This document shows positions 1 to 10,577 of a stretch of DNA of 64,000 bases, in pieces. Positions within the stretch are counted from its first letter, which is position 1, and each line of letters starts with the position of its first letter. Position numbers and translations under genes: made by a program. The stretch comes from Seiridium cupressi (Eukaryota > Ascomycota > Sordariomycetes > Amphisphaeriales > Sporocadaceae). The notes beneath the pieces are model-generated. The model ran no database searches, was not told the DNA's origin, and worked only from the letters and a program-made list of their open reading frames with translations. The stretch lies in NCBI GenBank assembly GCA_036674765.1, contig JARVKI010000032.1:186001-250000 (forward strand), given 5' to 3'.

Positions 1-908
1 GATCGCGGCACGTAGCCGGAGATGCGCTTCAGGGTAGATCCTCGCCATCGCTCAGAAGATAACCGGTGGGAGACAAGGTTCGCTAGTTTATGATGCATGG
101 CAGAACAAATTGTTCTTGGAGATTGAAACCCGAGTGGTGACTCGTACGAAAAGAGAAAAAGAAACAATAGGTGGACCCGAGGCATCTTTGGCACTAAGAC
201 CCAGCACCCGGAATGCTGGGACAAGATCCCAAACCTTGCGATAATCGAGGACCGTTAGAGATCTGAGGCAAAAGCATGATATGACATGTACCTCAAACTC
301 GCCTAGCCTCATGTAATTTCTTCTGTAGCCCTCTTTTTGCAACGACCGTGAGCTATATCTGATTTCCGCAAGAATAAAACAAAAATCAGATCAGATAAAC
401 TCGCTAATCGTGCCAAGGAGGACCCTTACTTTTATGCGGACTCCAAATGCGGGCTGCCAGGGGGGGTCCGATGTGGCTTGAAGCCCCAGGACTAGTCTAA
501 AAGATTACTCAACATTCAGATCATAGGTACTTCAGCCACGTGGGTCACCCCCCTTCAGGGTCCAAGGTCCAAGCAAACATTCCAACCTGTTTGCATACCC
601 TGCTTAGACTTGCCCGATATGTCACCAAAACTCTTCGAGAGCGGAAAAGCAATCGCATGCAAGATGAAGGTAAGATCTTTGGGACTGAAAACCAAAAACC
701 CAAAACCAAAAAAAGAACACCCATGCCGTGCCGGGGAACTGGAACCGTTCACGACATATGGGCTTGCTTTGGGGCTTTCCTTAGACTACTACACAAGTCC
801 ACTCATGACCACTCGATCCGCAGATGTGGCAGCCTCGAAGGACGGGCCCAGATGACACTAGAGGACGTATATTGGCTGGGAGCGCCGGGATCTGTCTTTT
901 CTTCGACT

Positions 909-914
909 TATATA
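909..914 (+). promoter_or_regulatory. TATA-like element
   Basis: TATATA lies in a GC-balanced stretch upstream of the velvet-like gene. Its position would place a transcription start around 940-950. This is a sequence match only. Confidence 0.35.
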
Positions 915-944
915 CGAACACCTCTGACGAACACCTCTGACGAA
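914..944. repeat. Short tandem repeat, 13-bp unit
   Basis: Two exact copies of ACGAACACCTCTG plus a partial third copy lie directly downstream of the TATA-like element. They may be a replication-slippage repeat or part of the transcribed leader. Confidence 0.8.
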
Positions 945-1264
945 AGCCGCGACCGGTGAAGGGCTCGAATGACCGACATCTGTTCTCTTGCGGTCTCCGT
1001 CCGACATCATCCTTGATTTTGGCTCCGTGTCCTTTCTTCGACCGACGAACCTTGTATCACTTGTTGGCTGTTGAGGCGTCGTAGATCAGAATCTTTGTTG
1101 AACTGTCGGTGTATGAGTGTAGTGTAACAAGCACGATGGTCCATAAAACGAGGGCTCGGTCAACCGTACTGACCCAGTCGGTTCACGAAAAACATCAGAC
1201 AACAGAGGCAATGTATCAAAACAGCTTCTCCTATTACCCTCTTACCAACAAACCACCAAGCGTC

Positions 1265-1850
1265 ATGTCTGCCAGGTCATGGAATTTCGAAGTCTTGCCC
1301 CCAAGGGAGGTCCAGAAGGGCAAGACGCTCTACCCGCCGCTCGTGGTTAGTGTTGAGTCGCCGCCGGAAGAGTTCATCAGCGTTTCGGTGATAGCTGTCG
1401 AGGCAAGCGACCCGAACTGGATCAATGTCATGGATCCTCAGTGGGCCAACACCTTCGGCGGCCGATCTTATCTATCAGGGCAGATGGTGGTGAACGCACA
1501 CTCCCTTGAGAACGGAGATGGCAGGAAGTATGCCGTCTTCCCGTACCTCGAGTTCACGGTTGCGGGCACTTACGGGTTGATCGTCACTTTGTCGGATGAT
1601 ACGAGTGGGTTCCCCATGACTATCGACTGGTCACCGCTCATGGAGGGTGGTCGCGGCCGAACGACCACTGTGAGCGTGAGCAAGCGTCACAAGGAACGTG
1701 GCAGTAAGTAGCGCGTGCTTGCCATTGAGAGTATCATATTGACCCCGTGTAGGTGCGCACGAAGAGGCAGTTCTTGATGTGCTACGCCAGTTCGATGATG
1801 AAGTTGGCGCCACTTTTGAGGTTCCTAAAGCGCCAAAGAAGAGGTCATAG
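1265..1850 (+). CDS. Divergent velvet-fold-like protein
   Basis: Two exons, 1265..1703 and 1753..1850 (intron GTAAGT...TGTAG, 49 nt), give 178 residues. The first exon would otherwise stop three codons past the splice site. Seen: a YPPLVVSV strand near residue 23, then LSGQMVV (about 70), then KYAVFPYLEFTVAGTYGLIVTL (88-109, written here as one stretch only to mark the region) and a basic C-terminus with AKAPKKRS-like residues. Known: in velvet regulators (VeA, VelB, VosA) the order is a PPPxV strand, LxGxxVS, then FFxFPDLSVRxEGxYRLRFxL. The order and spacing match, but the cysteine- and arginine-rich N-terminal motif of true velvet proteins is missing. Inferred: a velvet-like DNA-binding or dimerisation module, diverged. 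ATG 1265 was chosen because recognisable sequence starts there; ATGs at 1136 and 1211 are in frame and possible. The fold is a guess from motif order. Confidence 0.6.
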
Positions 1851-4800
1851 GCTAGGACATCTCCATCTATCATGGGCTTGAAGCTTATTCGGAACTCGCA
1901 ACCCACGCTGCAACTCGTCTACCAGACTCAGTGTTGCGGAGCTACATGTCTAGGTGGTCAGGATCGTATTCCCCATTTCTTTTCGTCCTCGGAGTTTCGG
2001 CTGCCAAGCTGGGTGGAACTCTTATTCAGGCTATCGGGCTCCATGCGGTGTTGAAGCAATTACTGGGCTCTATCAGATTTACCCTAGAGTTGGCTTCTGT
2101 CTCGTCAGCCGCATCCGTTGCGGGGGCTTTTTGTTCAATGGTTTTTCAAGTAGATCGGGCGTCGGTAGACTGGGATTAGGCCTCACGGTCATGCTAGAGA
2201 CTATGGATTGCTTTGATCAATCGTGTTCACGTTGCAATAGCAGCAACGGGATATGCCAGATTTCATAATTTCTTTTTTTTATCCCATGACGTGTAATCTT
2301 TGGATAAATCCGTGGAGTGTACATTAGTCCTTGCGACGAGCTTCATGACCAATAAATGCACTTCAAGGCTTGAAGACTAAATTTCGAGTCTTCCTTGGAA
2401 GTTCCTTGTTGTTTGCCATGGGGGTCTGAAGGAGTGGTCGTCAAGTGATACGTCGTGTTGGCCATTACCTAGTTAGGGAAGAACCTTGTCATATCACCCC
2501 TGTCCACATGTGCGAATGAATGACATGCTTGCAAGACCAGGAAGGAGATCTTCCGTAGCACAGAGTTCGAACGATCGATAACGGGCAATGAACTAGCACC
2601 AAGTTAGTGACTAACGTAGGTGACAAGAACAGCGGTCTGCTTGAAAGGCCATTATCAGCCACAGTCTCCGGCTCCGGACCTTGTAGGGTTTGAGCCGCAA
2701 ATATTAACACTCAGTCCTGCAGCATTAGCCGATTTGGCAAGAAAAATGCTGATCAGTAAATGAATGAAATACCCTGTTAAGTGACGTTTCAATGCCTTTT
2801 CACAACTCTAGTTTTGATGCGACTGGTGGTTACGTCCAAGATGGGTGCAGCCCCATCCGAGGTGCTGCAGGGCGTAATAGAGTATTGATTGGCCTTGCAG
2901 GAACTGTTAGATGTCATTCGTTCCACAAGCGAACATGCCCGAGGCCGGGGCGGTGCAGTCGGGCATCCTGCGGAAGGGAAAAGTCCCAGCAGTTTGGGCG
3001 GCCGGTAAGGCTGGTGCATTGTTCAGCTCTGCCTTGGACGTGCATGGTGTGGCGCTATGCGGCCGCCCGTTGCAATACCCATCAAATCTCCTGGTGGTAG
3101 ATCGGAAGCCAAACGTTATTCTAGGGCGATCCGATGCTGTCGATATTCGTGGAGCGGCAGGGATCCTCGCATCTTGCAGCGAGATCTGACTTCTTTGGCC
3201 GTGTCTGTCTGGCTCATTGGCTGGCAGGCTTGACCGGCGCTCGGCATTGCTCTGAAATGACTGATCAGTCGGCGGGCGCCAAGTCTGGAGAAGTCTGGCT
3301 ACAATGGGAAAATCAGCTGATTATGATCTCAGAAGTGTCAGGTTAGCATAGCCGATACTTTTATGCCCAGCTTCCTGCCGTGTTGGATGCCTCGTATCGA
3401 CTGTGACAGGTATCGACAGGGGGAAAGAAATAATAAGCGCCACACTCGTGGGGTGCGGGAAAAGAAAAGACGACATGTCCGCACCTCAACCCGGTTCACG
3501 AGAGCGCCACCGACCCGGCTCAATGGAGTCTGTATCCAGTAATTCGGAGAACTCCCCATCGCATGCTATCCGTTCTGATACATTCGAAAAGTTCAGCCGC
3601 CCCGACCAAATTACGGACGTGGACTGATGAAATCTGGCAAGAACAATTCTTGACTACGACACGGCAGCTCTAATCAACGTATCACGTGCTATGCTTTCTA
3701 TCAGCTGTGATAGTTCGACAATCAACAGGGAGTACATTTGGATGATTTTCTCTTCTTGCGAGATATTCTCTCCCCTAAATCAAGAACACGGAGTAGCAAA
3801 CCTGTCAGCTAATATACGAAGGAGTTGTATTCTCATGCTAGGAGGTGGGACTTATTCTTTCATAAGAGCCCCTCAATAATGCTGGGAAGTATCCTAACAC
3901 GAACCGCCCATTCAAAGCAATTGACATCCGACGATCCAGGGCCTATCACTGGTAAGATACCCCTGAAATTGTGAGAGTCTGCAAGCAACAATTGGGAAGT
4001 TTGAGAAATTGGCACATAGGCCACCTTGGATGGGATGGGAGAGTGGTTGAATTCCATCATTGTTGGGTATCTGATATATAACGTAAATATTGATCGATAC
4101 AGGCTGCGATACAGATAAAAACAGGAATGACGCGCTGTTTATGGCGTACACAAGACTTTGACTATAACTTTAGAAAAGCCACTGAGTATAATGGTGGTCT
4201 TCTTGGTGAAGCCGGTACTTGGCAAGAAGTCACATACACATACACAACTGCAGGCATTGATTTTTCTACATGATTCAAATCGAATATCCGCAGTGCAGAC
4301 TGACCCCTGATTGTTACCTATTGTGAACGATTCATTGTGATGGCTACTTAGATGATTAATGCTTGTCAAAAAAGGGCCATACCTGCCTACAATCTTTATT
4401 CTTGGCGAGAGGACGTCACAAGCCTCTGATTAAAACTGTCTATGAACTTCCCTGGTCCTGAATTGCTACACGGAGCGGTGACCACCATGGGTTTCTAGTG
4501 TCTGTCCAAGCACTTTGGGCAGGGACAAATCGCCTTTCTTGCACAATAAGACCTGGATACTGAATGATTAATGCCTCGTGCCATGATTTCCCAAACATTC
4601 CAAATGGGTTTGCAAAGTGCAGATAGTATGGTGACCTCTTGTTAATGATATCGTCAGACCCTTAGATGACATCGCCACCGCCGTAAATGACATTGCCCAA
4701 CTCGCGACCTTGACTCTGTGTCTCCGCACTTGTTGGTCGCCCTGCCGGCCATAATATGAGCTGGCCACACGGAGCAGTCAAGTTTTTTTCAGGCATTGAG

Positions 4801-4952
4801 CAAAGCATTGGAGCTTGAAACTAGTCTCACTCCATCAAATGACAGGCACGAAAGCTACACCTTCTGCGATCAGAAACCGCCCATCCTGAAACATCTCTTT
4901 TCTGCAGTTTTCATCAACCCTCAAGACTCTACCGCCCTCATCACTCGCCAAG
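1851..4952. other. Gene-poor region of about 3.1 kb
   Basis: Many stop codons occur in all frames and only short frames under about 105 codons exist, none resembling a known family or pairing through splice sites. I see no terminal repeats or transposon domains. The right end supplies the promoter and leader of the gene at 4953. Confidence 0.5.
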
Positions 4953-5533
4953 ATGGACGAGCCAAAGCCTGCCAGAGATCGGGAGAGCGTCGAGTCGGGT
5001 GAGAGTTCCCCTTCCAAGGTCGCCTGTGGCCAAGAGTCTGAGCGCGGACACGAAGACAAGGTAATGGAGTTGAGTCTATTAGTTTTCGATAAGCTGATGA
5101 CTGACTTGACGTAGGATGGTAAACCGCCGGCTCCGGAACTCACCAAGATTCTGGTCGCGGTATATCATGATAAGGATGACTGTCATGGCATCCCGGCACT
5201 TGGTCCCCATCCCGATGCAGAGGGATTCGAGAAGAACGCTAACTATCATTACCCCGACAAGAACAAGAAATGCGAGTGCGTCAATACCGAGGTCGACCTC
5301 AAAGATTGTTCGATAACAACTTCATCGAAAAAATGGAGGACCTTGTGCATGAGCACAAGCAGCGCTTTCATAAGCATGAGAGCGCCGCCTTGATGAGGGA
5401 TGTCTTCATGCTCGGGGGCGAAATACCGGAGATGCATATAACTTGCTCCGAGGATTGGGCAGAAGTCTTCAGAACCATGGATGGCCGTACCGACCCCACA
5501 TTTTTGTTCATTGAATACATCTTAGCCCCCTAG
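4953..5533 (+). pseudogene. Unknown gene interrupted by a one-base frameshift
   Basis: Exon 1 (4953..5060) encodes an acidic 36-residue start rich in E, S and K. A clean intron (5061..5114, GTAATG...GTAG) leads in phase into exon 2, which reads PELTKILVAVYHDKDD and continues through a Cys-containing stretch to about 5301. There the frame must shift by one base. The original frame then becomes low-quality and stops near 5397, while the neighbouring frame gives a convincing acidic sequence (FIEKMEDLVHEHKQRFHKHE and onwards) to a stop at 5531-5533. Joined, the product would be about 175 residues. Either one base has been lost in the genome (pseudogene) or this is a sequencing error. I do not recognise the family; the N-terminal half looks soluble and has no signal peptide or membrane helix. 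Confidence 0.5.
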
Positions 5534-5930
5534 TCTGCTCAAGGATTTTCCCTTTCGAAGAGAGGCTGGCTAGCTAGTGTAAACGAGGGATACCCCAGTT
5601 GGAAGTGGAGGAACTGTCGCTAGTTGGGAACGCACCGCCAGGATGATGGTGTTGTGGATGATGCATACTGAATTCGGCCGTCGTAGAAAACCAGGCTGAT
5701 TGAGGTTAGTCACAGCACAGAGACAACAATGTGACGGTTCACGAGTATTTCATGTGCTTCATAACTATGCACTCCACTTCCATGTCATACCAGTTCGTGC
5801 CCTGGGAATCCCGGCATCGACCTTGGGTTGCATTTTACAAGGGCTAGACAATCAGAGAAAACAGAGTGTAGAAATGATATTATTATTCAATTATTTTCAA
5901 TACTAAGATCGTTATTAGTGGGCCATCTTA
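5534..5930. other. Intergenic region, convergent gene ends
   Basis: This separates the 3' ends of two convergent genes. It is AT-rich towards 5880-5920, as expected for 3' processing signals. I see no gene. Confidence 0.5.
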
Positions 5931-7220
5931 TTACTCAACTGGGGCGTAGCCGGTAGGAGGGTGTTGGCCATCGGGAATTTCCAGGCCGGAGTCATAGTAG
6001 ACCGGAGCCGGGCTGCCTTGCCACGCCTCCACGATGCTGGGGAGGACAGTCCGATTATGCGGCAAGTCAGCATCACTGAGGTATGGGCCAGGATACCGGC
6101 TGTTTCCTCCATCTGTGTTAAAAACACCAGCGTATGAGGAGTTGAAGTACATGTCTTCCAGTGGGGTCTCGCCTGACCACTCGCGGACGGTATCGCCGGT
6201 CTTGTCAGCGACGAATTTGAAAACGTTGGCCCCGACATCAAAGCGACCAAGAGTGTGGAGGTCCCAGTTGGCCGAGACGGTGGCAATTTCACTGTAGTGA
6301 TTGTAGTAATTGTCATCTGTCGTCCCGACGAGCTCGCACGGCACAGCGTCACCCAACAGAATGCCCAAGATGCGGTTCTGGATACCGTAGCTCTCGTTCT
6401 CGTCGAAAGTCACGAGGACAAGGGTATTCTTCATGAAACGGTCGTCATCCAGAAGTGGCTCTAAAAAGTAGCGTGTCCAAGTCCCAGCGACGCTGACATC
6501 AGTATCGTGGCCGTCGCTAGTCATGTTGGGAGTGATAAACATCCACTGCGGAAGAGTGTCGTTCTCGAGGTCCTCATAGAACAGGGTAAGGTTCTTGATT
6601 AGAGAGAGACGATCAGTCTCGGCGGCATTGGCGTTGTAGATGACGGCAGGGTTGTGCTTTCGAACATAGTCGTTTGCGCCTGTCTCCTGATTCACCCAAG
6701 CCATTCCTTCGAAGCCAGTATAGGGCATATCTTCTTGGTACTCTCCCCATGTTACCCCCTTGTCCTCCAGGAGGTCGACGACTGTCGAGACGTTGCCATC
6801 AATTTGATTAAAGTTGTCATTCTGCATGCCAAAGTAGTCGCCTCCAATCGACGCGACATAGTTCGGTTCACTTGGGTGGGTGACGGCATGGTACCCAGAC
6901 AGAGTGATGCCCTTCGTCGCTAGCCAATCCAGATTTTCTGCCACAGGTTAGTTGGGATAACTGGGAAAGGGAAACCAGCGTGTCGAGGACATCGGACACA
7001 ACATACCATCGCCAGCCGCCATGTCATAGTCGGTGTTCTCTAGCCAGACCACAACGAAGCGGTCGAAGGCTTTACCCTTGACGTCACTGGTAGGGCTGGA
7101 AGTCTTGGCTGTAGCTCGAGCAGCGGCGACCGCAGCTGTCGCAGTCGAAGTGTAAAGGTTCTCAGCCTGAGCCGCAACGCCTGCGGCCAGGAGCGGGAGC
7201 GACAGCAGCATGGTGTGCAT
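5931..7220 (-). CDS. Secreted acid phosphatase, phosphoesterase (phospholipase C-like) family
   Basis: Minus strand, exons 7220..7007 and 6937..5931, intron 7006..6938 (GTATGT...GGCAG), 406 residues. It probably releases phosphate from extracellular phosphomonoesters. Seen: an N-terminal signal peptide (MLLSLPLLAAGVAAQA) and the phosphoesterase (PF04185-type) signatures VVVWLENTDYD (about 55-65), HPSEPNYVASIGG, TPNMTSDGHDTDV, and TFDENESYG, with a HYSEIATVSANW motif near residue 290. Known: fungal PHOA-type acid phosphatases have these motifs in this order and a length of 400-430 residues, so this one looks complete. Several NxT/S sites suggest glycosylation. The 5' region (7221-8714) is shared head-to-head with the CCC1-type gene. 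A second, unrelated acid phosphatase lies at 16604. Confident in the family; the physiological substrate is unknown. Confidence 0.9.
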
Positions 7221-8714
7221 CTTTCACTACTTTGACTAGACTTGAAGCGAGTGTACGATGACGCCGACCACACGAGAAAGCCAACTGAGTTCGGAGGCCA
7301 TGTGTGCGACTGACCAGCGCAGCTTTAAACGTGGAAGCGGGCGGGCATGCAGAGCAACCCAACGCCGATGGCCCGATAGCCGGCGTATAACGCGCAGGAG
7401 GAGCAGCCCACTCTTCTAATAATATGTAGTAATGACCTGCATCTTGCAGGGTCTTCATCGAGCAACTTACACCGGCCAGCTGGATCTAAAGTTCCCGACT
7501 TGTGGCAACCAGGAACTTTTCCATTTCCTGCAGAGCAGATCATCTCCGTATGCATTTGGACCAATGGGAGCAGCCGACAACCGACCCCGTGGGTGGATCG
7601 TACGCCAATGGCACTTCCGCAGGCCGTTGGACTATACCATACTAGGAGGGCAGGGAACCAAGCTTCGCTGGTAGAGACGGTTGTGCTATTCCCGCTGGTG
7701 TTTAACGGCTGATGAGGCCGTTCCGTGCCCTATCAAAGTTCCCTTGTCTCGGAGAAAGAGCCGTGGTGAGCACCAGACATCGTGTTGAACCAGCGTTGAT
7801 AGAGATGCCGAATCCCGAGTTTTGAAGTGTTCGCGTGCTAACAGCTAGTTGTAAAAGACTGAGGCAGCAGTGTAGAGCCTCCGGTGTGCTCCGGAAACGG
7901 CTGTTCATCGTTCTTCGAGACTTCGGTGGAGAGTCCAAATGGCCATTCTACAAGTCGTTGAACTCAATCGATCGCATCATGAGCAAACCTAGAGAGGAAG
8001 GTGGAGGGAGATGGGCGATGCACGTGTGTTCGGTCTGGCCAAGCATTGGCATGAAGAGCCGACTGGTGGCCCGCTAGATTTCTCCACCGAGGAGCTGTGG
8101 TGCGGGGGCAAAGCCTGCAAACCTTGGGCGAATTACAGCACCGCCATCTCTAATAGCAAGCTCCGGCGAAAGGCGTTCGTCATGCAGAGACGCGGCGCGG
8201 GTGGGTGGCATTGGGTCCCCCCTGAGCTGCGGCAGGGTCATGCCCACAGCTGGGCCCAGAAGAGGCGGTAGCTGTCGCCCCTCCGCTGTTAACAACTTGA
8301 GTGTCGCCAGGGATCGCAGAAGTCTCGGCACCTGCTGATTGTAGCAATGATTATTGGTTGAGGAAGGTGACCCCACAGGGGGTACGCGTTCAACGCAACG
8401 CATAGATGGCGATGCTTCCATGTTTCCACATCATGAGTTCCCTCAATAGTAGGCAGGTTTCCTCCTTGGTTGGAACATTTGTCCTGTCCCCTTTGATCTC
8501 AATGGACCAGCACAGTTGATGCACGACGAGAGGGTGTAGACTACCAGAAGGACAATCAACGACACAAAAAAGTGCACCTCGAACCTGCCATTGTAACAAG
8601 AGAACAAGCGACGATCAACGAGTTTTCCGGATGCTCCATCTGTGTTACCCAGACTATTGATCCCCTGAGCATCGGAGACCAACGCAGACTTGACGTTCCA
8701 GGATCGCAGCAGTC
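7221..8714. other. Shared divergent promoter region of about 1.5 kb
   Basis: This lies between the acid phosphatase (minus) and the CCC1-type transporter (plus) and presumably holds both promoters. The short frames in it look random. I did not recognise a specific operator by eye. Confidence 0.5.
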
Positions 8715-9668
8715 ATGGCGTTCAACAATATCGTTCAAAGCCTGGCTCAGGAGGAATCTGCCTATGAGTCTATTCCAGACACCCCATACACACCAGCTAC
8801 ATCCTTGAGCCATGCCAGCGATGGGGAGGATCAGGTCTTGTACCGATCCGCCGTCCCTCGTCGTCAGACTATACAGCTACCTACACTTTCGCGATTCTTG
8901 GCGGATTTCACGTTGGGTTTTGCGGATGGCCTGACCGTGCCATTCGCCCTGACCGCGGGTCTCTCCTCCCTAGGTCAGACCAACACGGTCATTCTCGCAG
9001 GAATGGCAGAAATCGCTGCGGGCAGTATCAGCATGGGAATTGGTGGCTACCTGTCGGCACGAGGAGACATTGCGGCAGCAGCGGCTTCCGACAAGGCGAG
9101 CCAGGACAAGCTTGACAAAAATCAGCATTTCGATGCGGAGAAGGCCGCGGAGAAGAGCAAAACTATGGTGCTGGAAGAATACTTGGGGCCGCTACGTCTG
9201 CCGCAGCATCTACTAGATGCTGTGCGAGCTCATGCCGACACTCAGCCTACCATTGCAGCGGCGATTGCCAGTCACCAGCAAAGCTTCAGGGATGGCGACG
9301 ATTCAGATTCTGAAGAGGAGCCACCATGTTCGCCAGTGCTCAACGGGATCTCAGTCGCGATGGGCTACTTACTTGGCGGTCTTCTACCACTGTTTCCCTA
9401 CTTCTTCGTCACCGAGGTCTGCGCCGGTCTCAAGTGGAGCTTCGGTGTCTGTATCGTGGCGCTTTTCATCTTCGGCTTCACCAAGCATTACTTGCTACAG
9501 GAGGAGGTTGAGGACAAGCACTGGAGTAACGCATGGCACTATCACTCTCGACGGTGGAACAGGATCAAGCAGAGCGCCTGGGAAGGTCTGCAAATGGTGA
9601 TTCTTGGAAGCATCGCTGCTTTCGCTGCCCTTGCATGCGTGAAAGCCTCCGAGGTCATTGTCTCATGA
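8715..9668 (+). CDS. CCC1/VIT1-family vacuolar iron/manganese transporter
   Basis: Intronless, 317 residues, ATG 8715. It should move cytosolic Fe2+ (or Mn2+) into the vacuole. Seen: a hydrophilic N-terminus (about 55 residues), then the family signature FTLGFADGLTVPFALTAGL (roughly residues 69-87), an AGMAEIAAGSISMGIGGYLS helix (about 94-113), a long acidic/charged cytoplasmic loop (about 125-208) with EEYLG and DSDSEEE stretches, then three more hydrophobic helices to the C-terminus (GYLLGGLLPLFPYFF, a VCIVALFIFGF helix, and a final VILGSIAAFAALA helix). Known: CCC1/VIT1 proteins have five helices and a metal-binding loop rich in Glu between helices 2 and 3; the layout and length fit. In aspergilli the orthologue (CccA) is repressed by the iron regulator HapX in low iron; whether that holds here is not visible. 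Confidence 0.93.
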   Translation: MAFNNIVQSLAQEESAYESIPDTPYTPATSLSHASDGEDQVLYRSAVPRRQTIQLPTLSRFLADFTLGFADGLTVPFALTAGLSSLGQTNTVILAGMAEIAAGSISMGIGGYLSARGDIAAAAASDKASQDKLDKNQHFDAEKAAEKSKTMVLEEYLGPLRLPQHLLDAVRAHADTQPTIAAAIASHQQSFRDGDDSDSEEEPPCSPVLNGISVAMGYLLGGLLPLFPYFFVTEVCAGLKWSFGVCIVALFIFGFTKHYLLQEEVEDKHWSNAWHYHSRRWNRIKQSAWEGLQMVILGSIAAFAALACVKASEVIVS

Positions 9669-9846
9669 GCAAATACTCCCACTGCCATATCATGTTCCCA
9701 ATCTCCCTCGCCTCTGCGTCAAGTATGCACATCACACGCGAAGATGCCTGGAGCTGGATCAAGAAGTCTACCAGGCCATCGGCACGAGTAAACCTAGTTT
9801 TACTTTCTCAGGAGTTGGACCAGTGCATGTCTGGCTACCCAGATAT

Positions 9847-9868
9847 CCCCCCCCCCCCCCCCCCCCCC
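9847..9868. repeat. Homopolymer run of 22 C
   Basis: An uninterrupted poly-C/poly-G tract lies between two convergent genes, about 180 bp past the transporter stop and about 55 bp before the membrane-protein stop. The length in the assembly may be inexact because of slippage. Confidence 0.9.
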
Positions 9869-9923
9869 GGCATGACTGTTGATGCCGTGTCGTCCTTGCG
9901 CATGATTCAAAGTGTCAGAATCA

Positions 9924-10577
9924 TCAATGTGGCATTGGCGGAGGCGGTCCACCACGTCCCATTCCCATTGGCATTGGCATCGGCATCCCACGGCCCATTT
10001 GGGGCGGTGGACCACCTCTGCCCATCCCGTTCATTGGGAACGCTCCGGGAGGAGGGCCCATACCAGGCGGTGGCGCACCCCAAGCGGCTCCTGGGGGCCG
10101 CGGTGGTCCTGGCATCGGACCGGGACCTGGACCTCTTCCTGGCGCACCCTGCCAGCGTTCGTCATCCATATCGCTTCCAGATTCAGATCGTGAATTCGAA
10201 CCACTTGAACTCCGTGAAGAACCACTCGACGTGGATCTCGTAGTGGAGCTCCCGTATGACGAAGCTTTTGGCATCCTGACGCGACCGCAACATACCCATG
10301 CTATCAAGAGGAGGATGATCGCACTGACACCACCTCCAATGATTCCGCCGAGCGCTTCCTGACTCACTCCACTCGAGCTGGGGGCGGGGGCGACGTAGTC
10401 GGTTGTTGTCGCTGGTGATGCTGTGTCAGTGGGCTTCCCCGAGCCAAGAGTGACGGTGAAAACGATTGTGGTGCTGGCTCTGGTTAATGTTTGAAAGACC
10501 ACTGGTTCCACGGGTGCCGCATTGCGAACATGATTGACTGCCGCGGTGTGGGCTGGGGGTATCGAGAGGATTGCCAT
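9924..10577 (-). CDS. Single-pass membrane protein with Pro/Gly/Met-rich tail
   Basis: 217 residues from ATG 10577 to stop 9924. Seen: a Thr/Ser-rich, probably extracellular N-terminal part with TTIVFTVTLG and a TTTDYVAPAPSSSG linker, one membrane helix (GGIIGGGVSAIILLLIAWVCC, about 77-97; one helix described, not a motif), a basic Ser-rich juxtamembrane stretch, then a cytoplasmic tail of repeated PPPGMGPPPG, GRGGPPP and (MP)n units ending PPPMPH. Known: fungal wall-stress-sensor-like and Skg6/Axl2-type proteins share this architecture (Ser/Thr ectodomain, one helix, low-complexity tail). No enzymatic domain is present. The annotated start lacks a full signal peptide. In-frame codons upstream (VQYACI) follow an acceptor-like CATAG, so a short 5' exon carrying the rest of the signal may be missing. 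Confidence 0.6.
   Translation of the reverse strand: MAILSIPPAHTAAVNHVRNAAPVEPVVFQTLTRASTTIVFTVTLGSGKPTDTASPATTTDYVAPAPSSSGVSQEALGGIIGGGVSAIILLLIAWVCCGRVRMPKASSYGSSTTRSTSSGSSRSSSGSNSRSESGSDMDDERWQGAPGRGPGPGPMPGPPRPPGAAWGAPPPGMGPPPGAFPMNGMGRGGPPPQMGRGMPMPMPMGMGRGGPPPPMPH

Larger units (their letters stand above)
1..1264. other. Intergenic region and leader upstream of the velvet-like gene
   Basis: No convincing gene is seen. Short open frames on both strands lack ATG starts, family resemblance or splice partners. The right end holds the probable promoter of the gene starting at 1265: a TATA-like element at 909-914 and a short tandem repeat just after it. If transcription starts near 940, the leader contains two short upstream frames (ATG at 969 and at 1113) and two in-frame ATGs (1136 and 1211) before the chosen start. 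Confidence 0.5.

Noticed and set aside
5290..5312. Programmed ribosomal frameshifting in the unknown gene
   Set aside because: No slippery heptamer or obvious downstream stem at the point where the frame changes; a lost base is simpler.
9533..10243. 236-codon plus-strand frame spanning the transporter end, the poly-C run and the membrane-protein gene
   Set aside because: It owes its length to the poly-C tract and the antisense of a Pro/Gly-rich tail; it begins inside the transporter frame and contains no domain.
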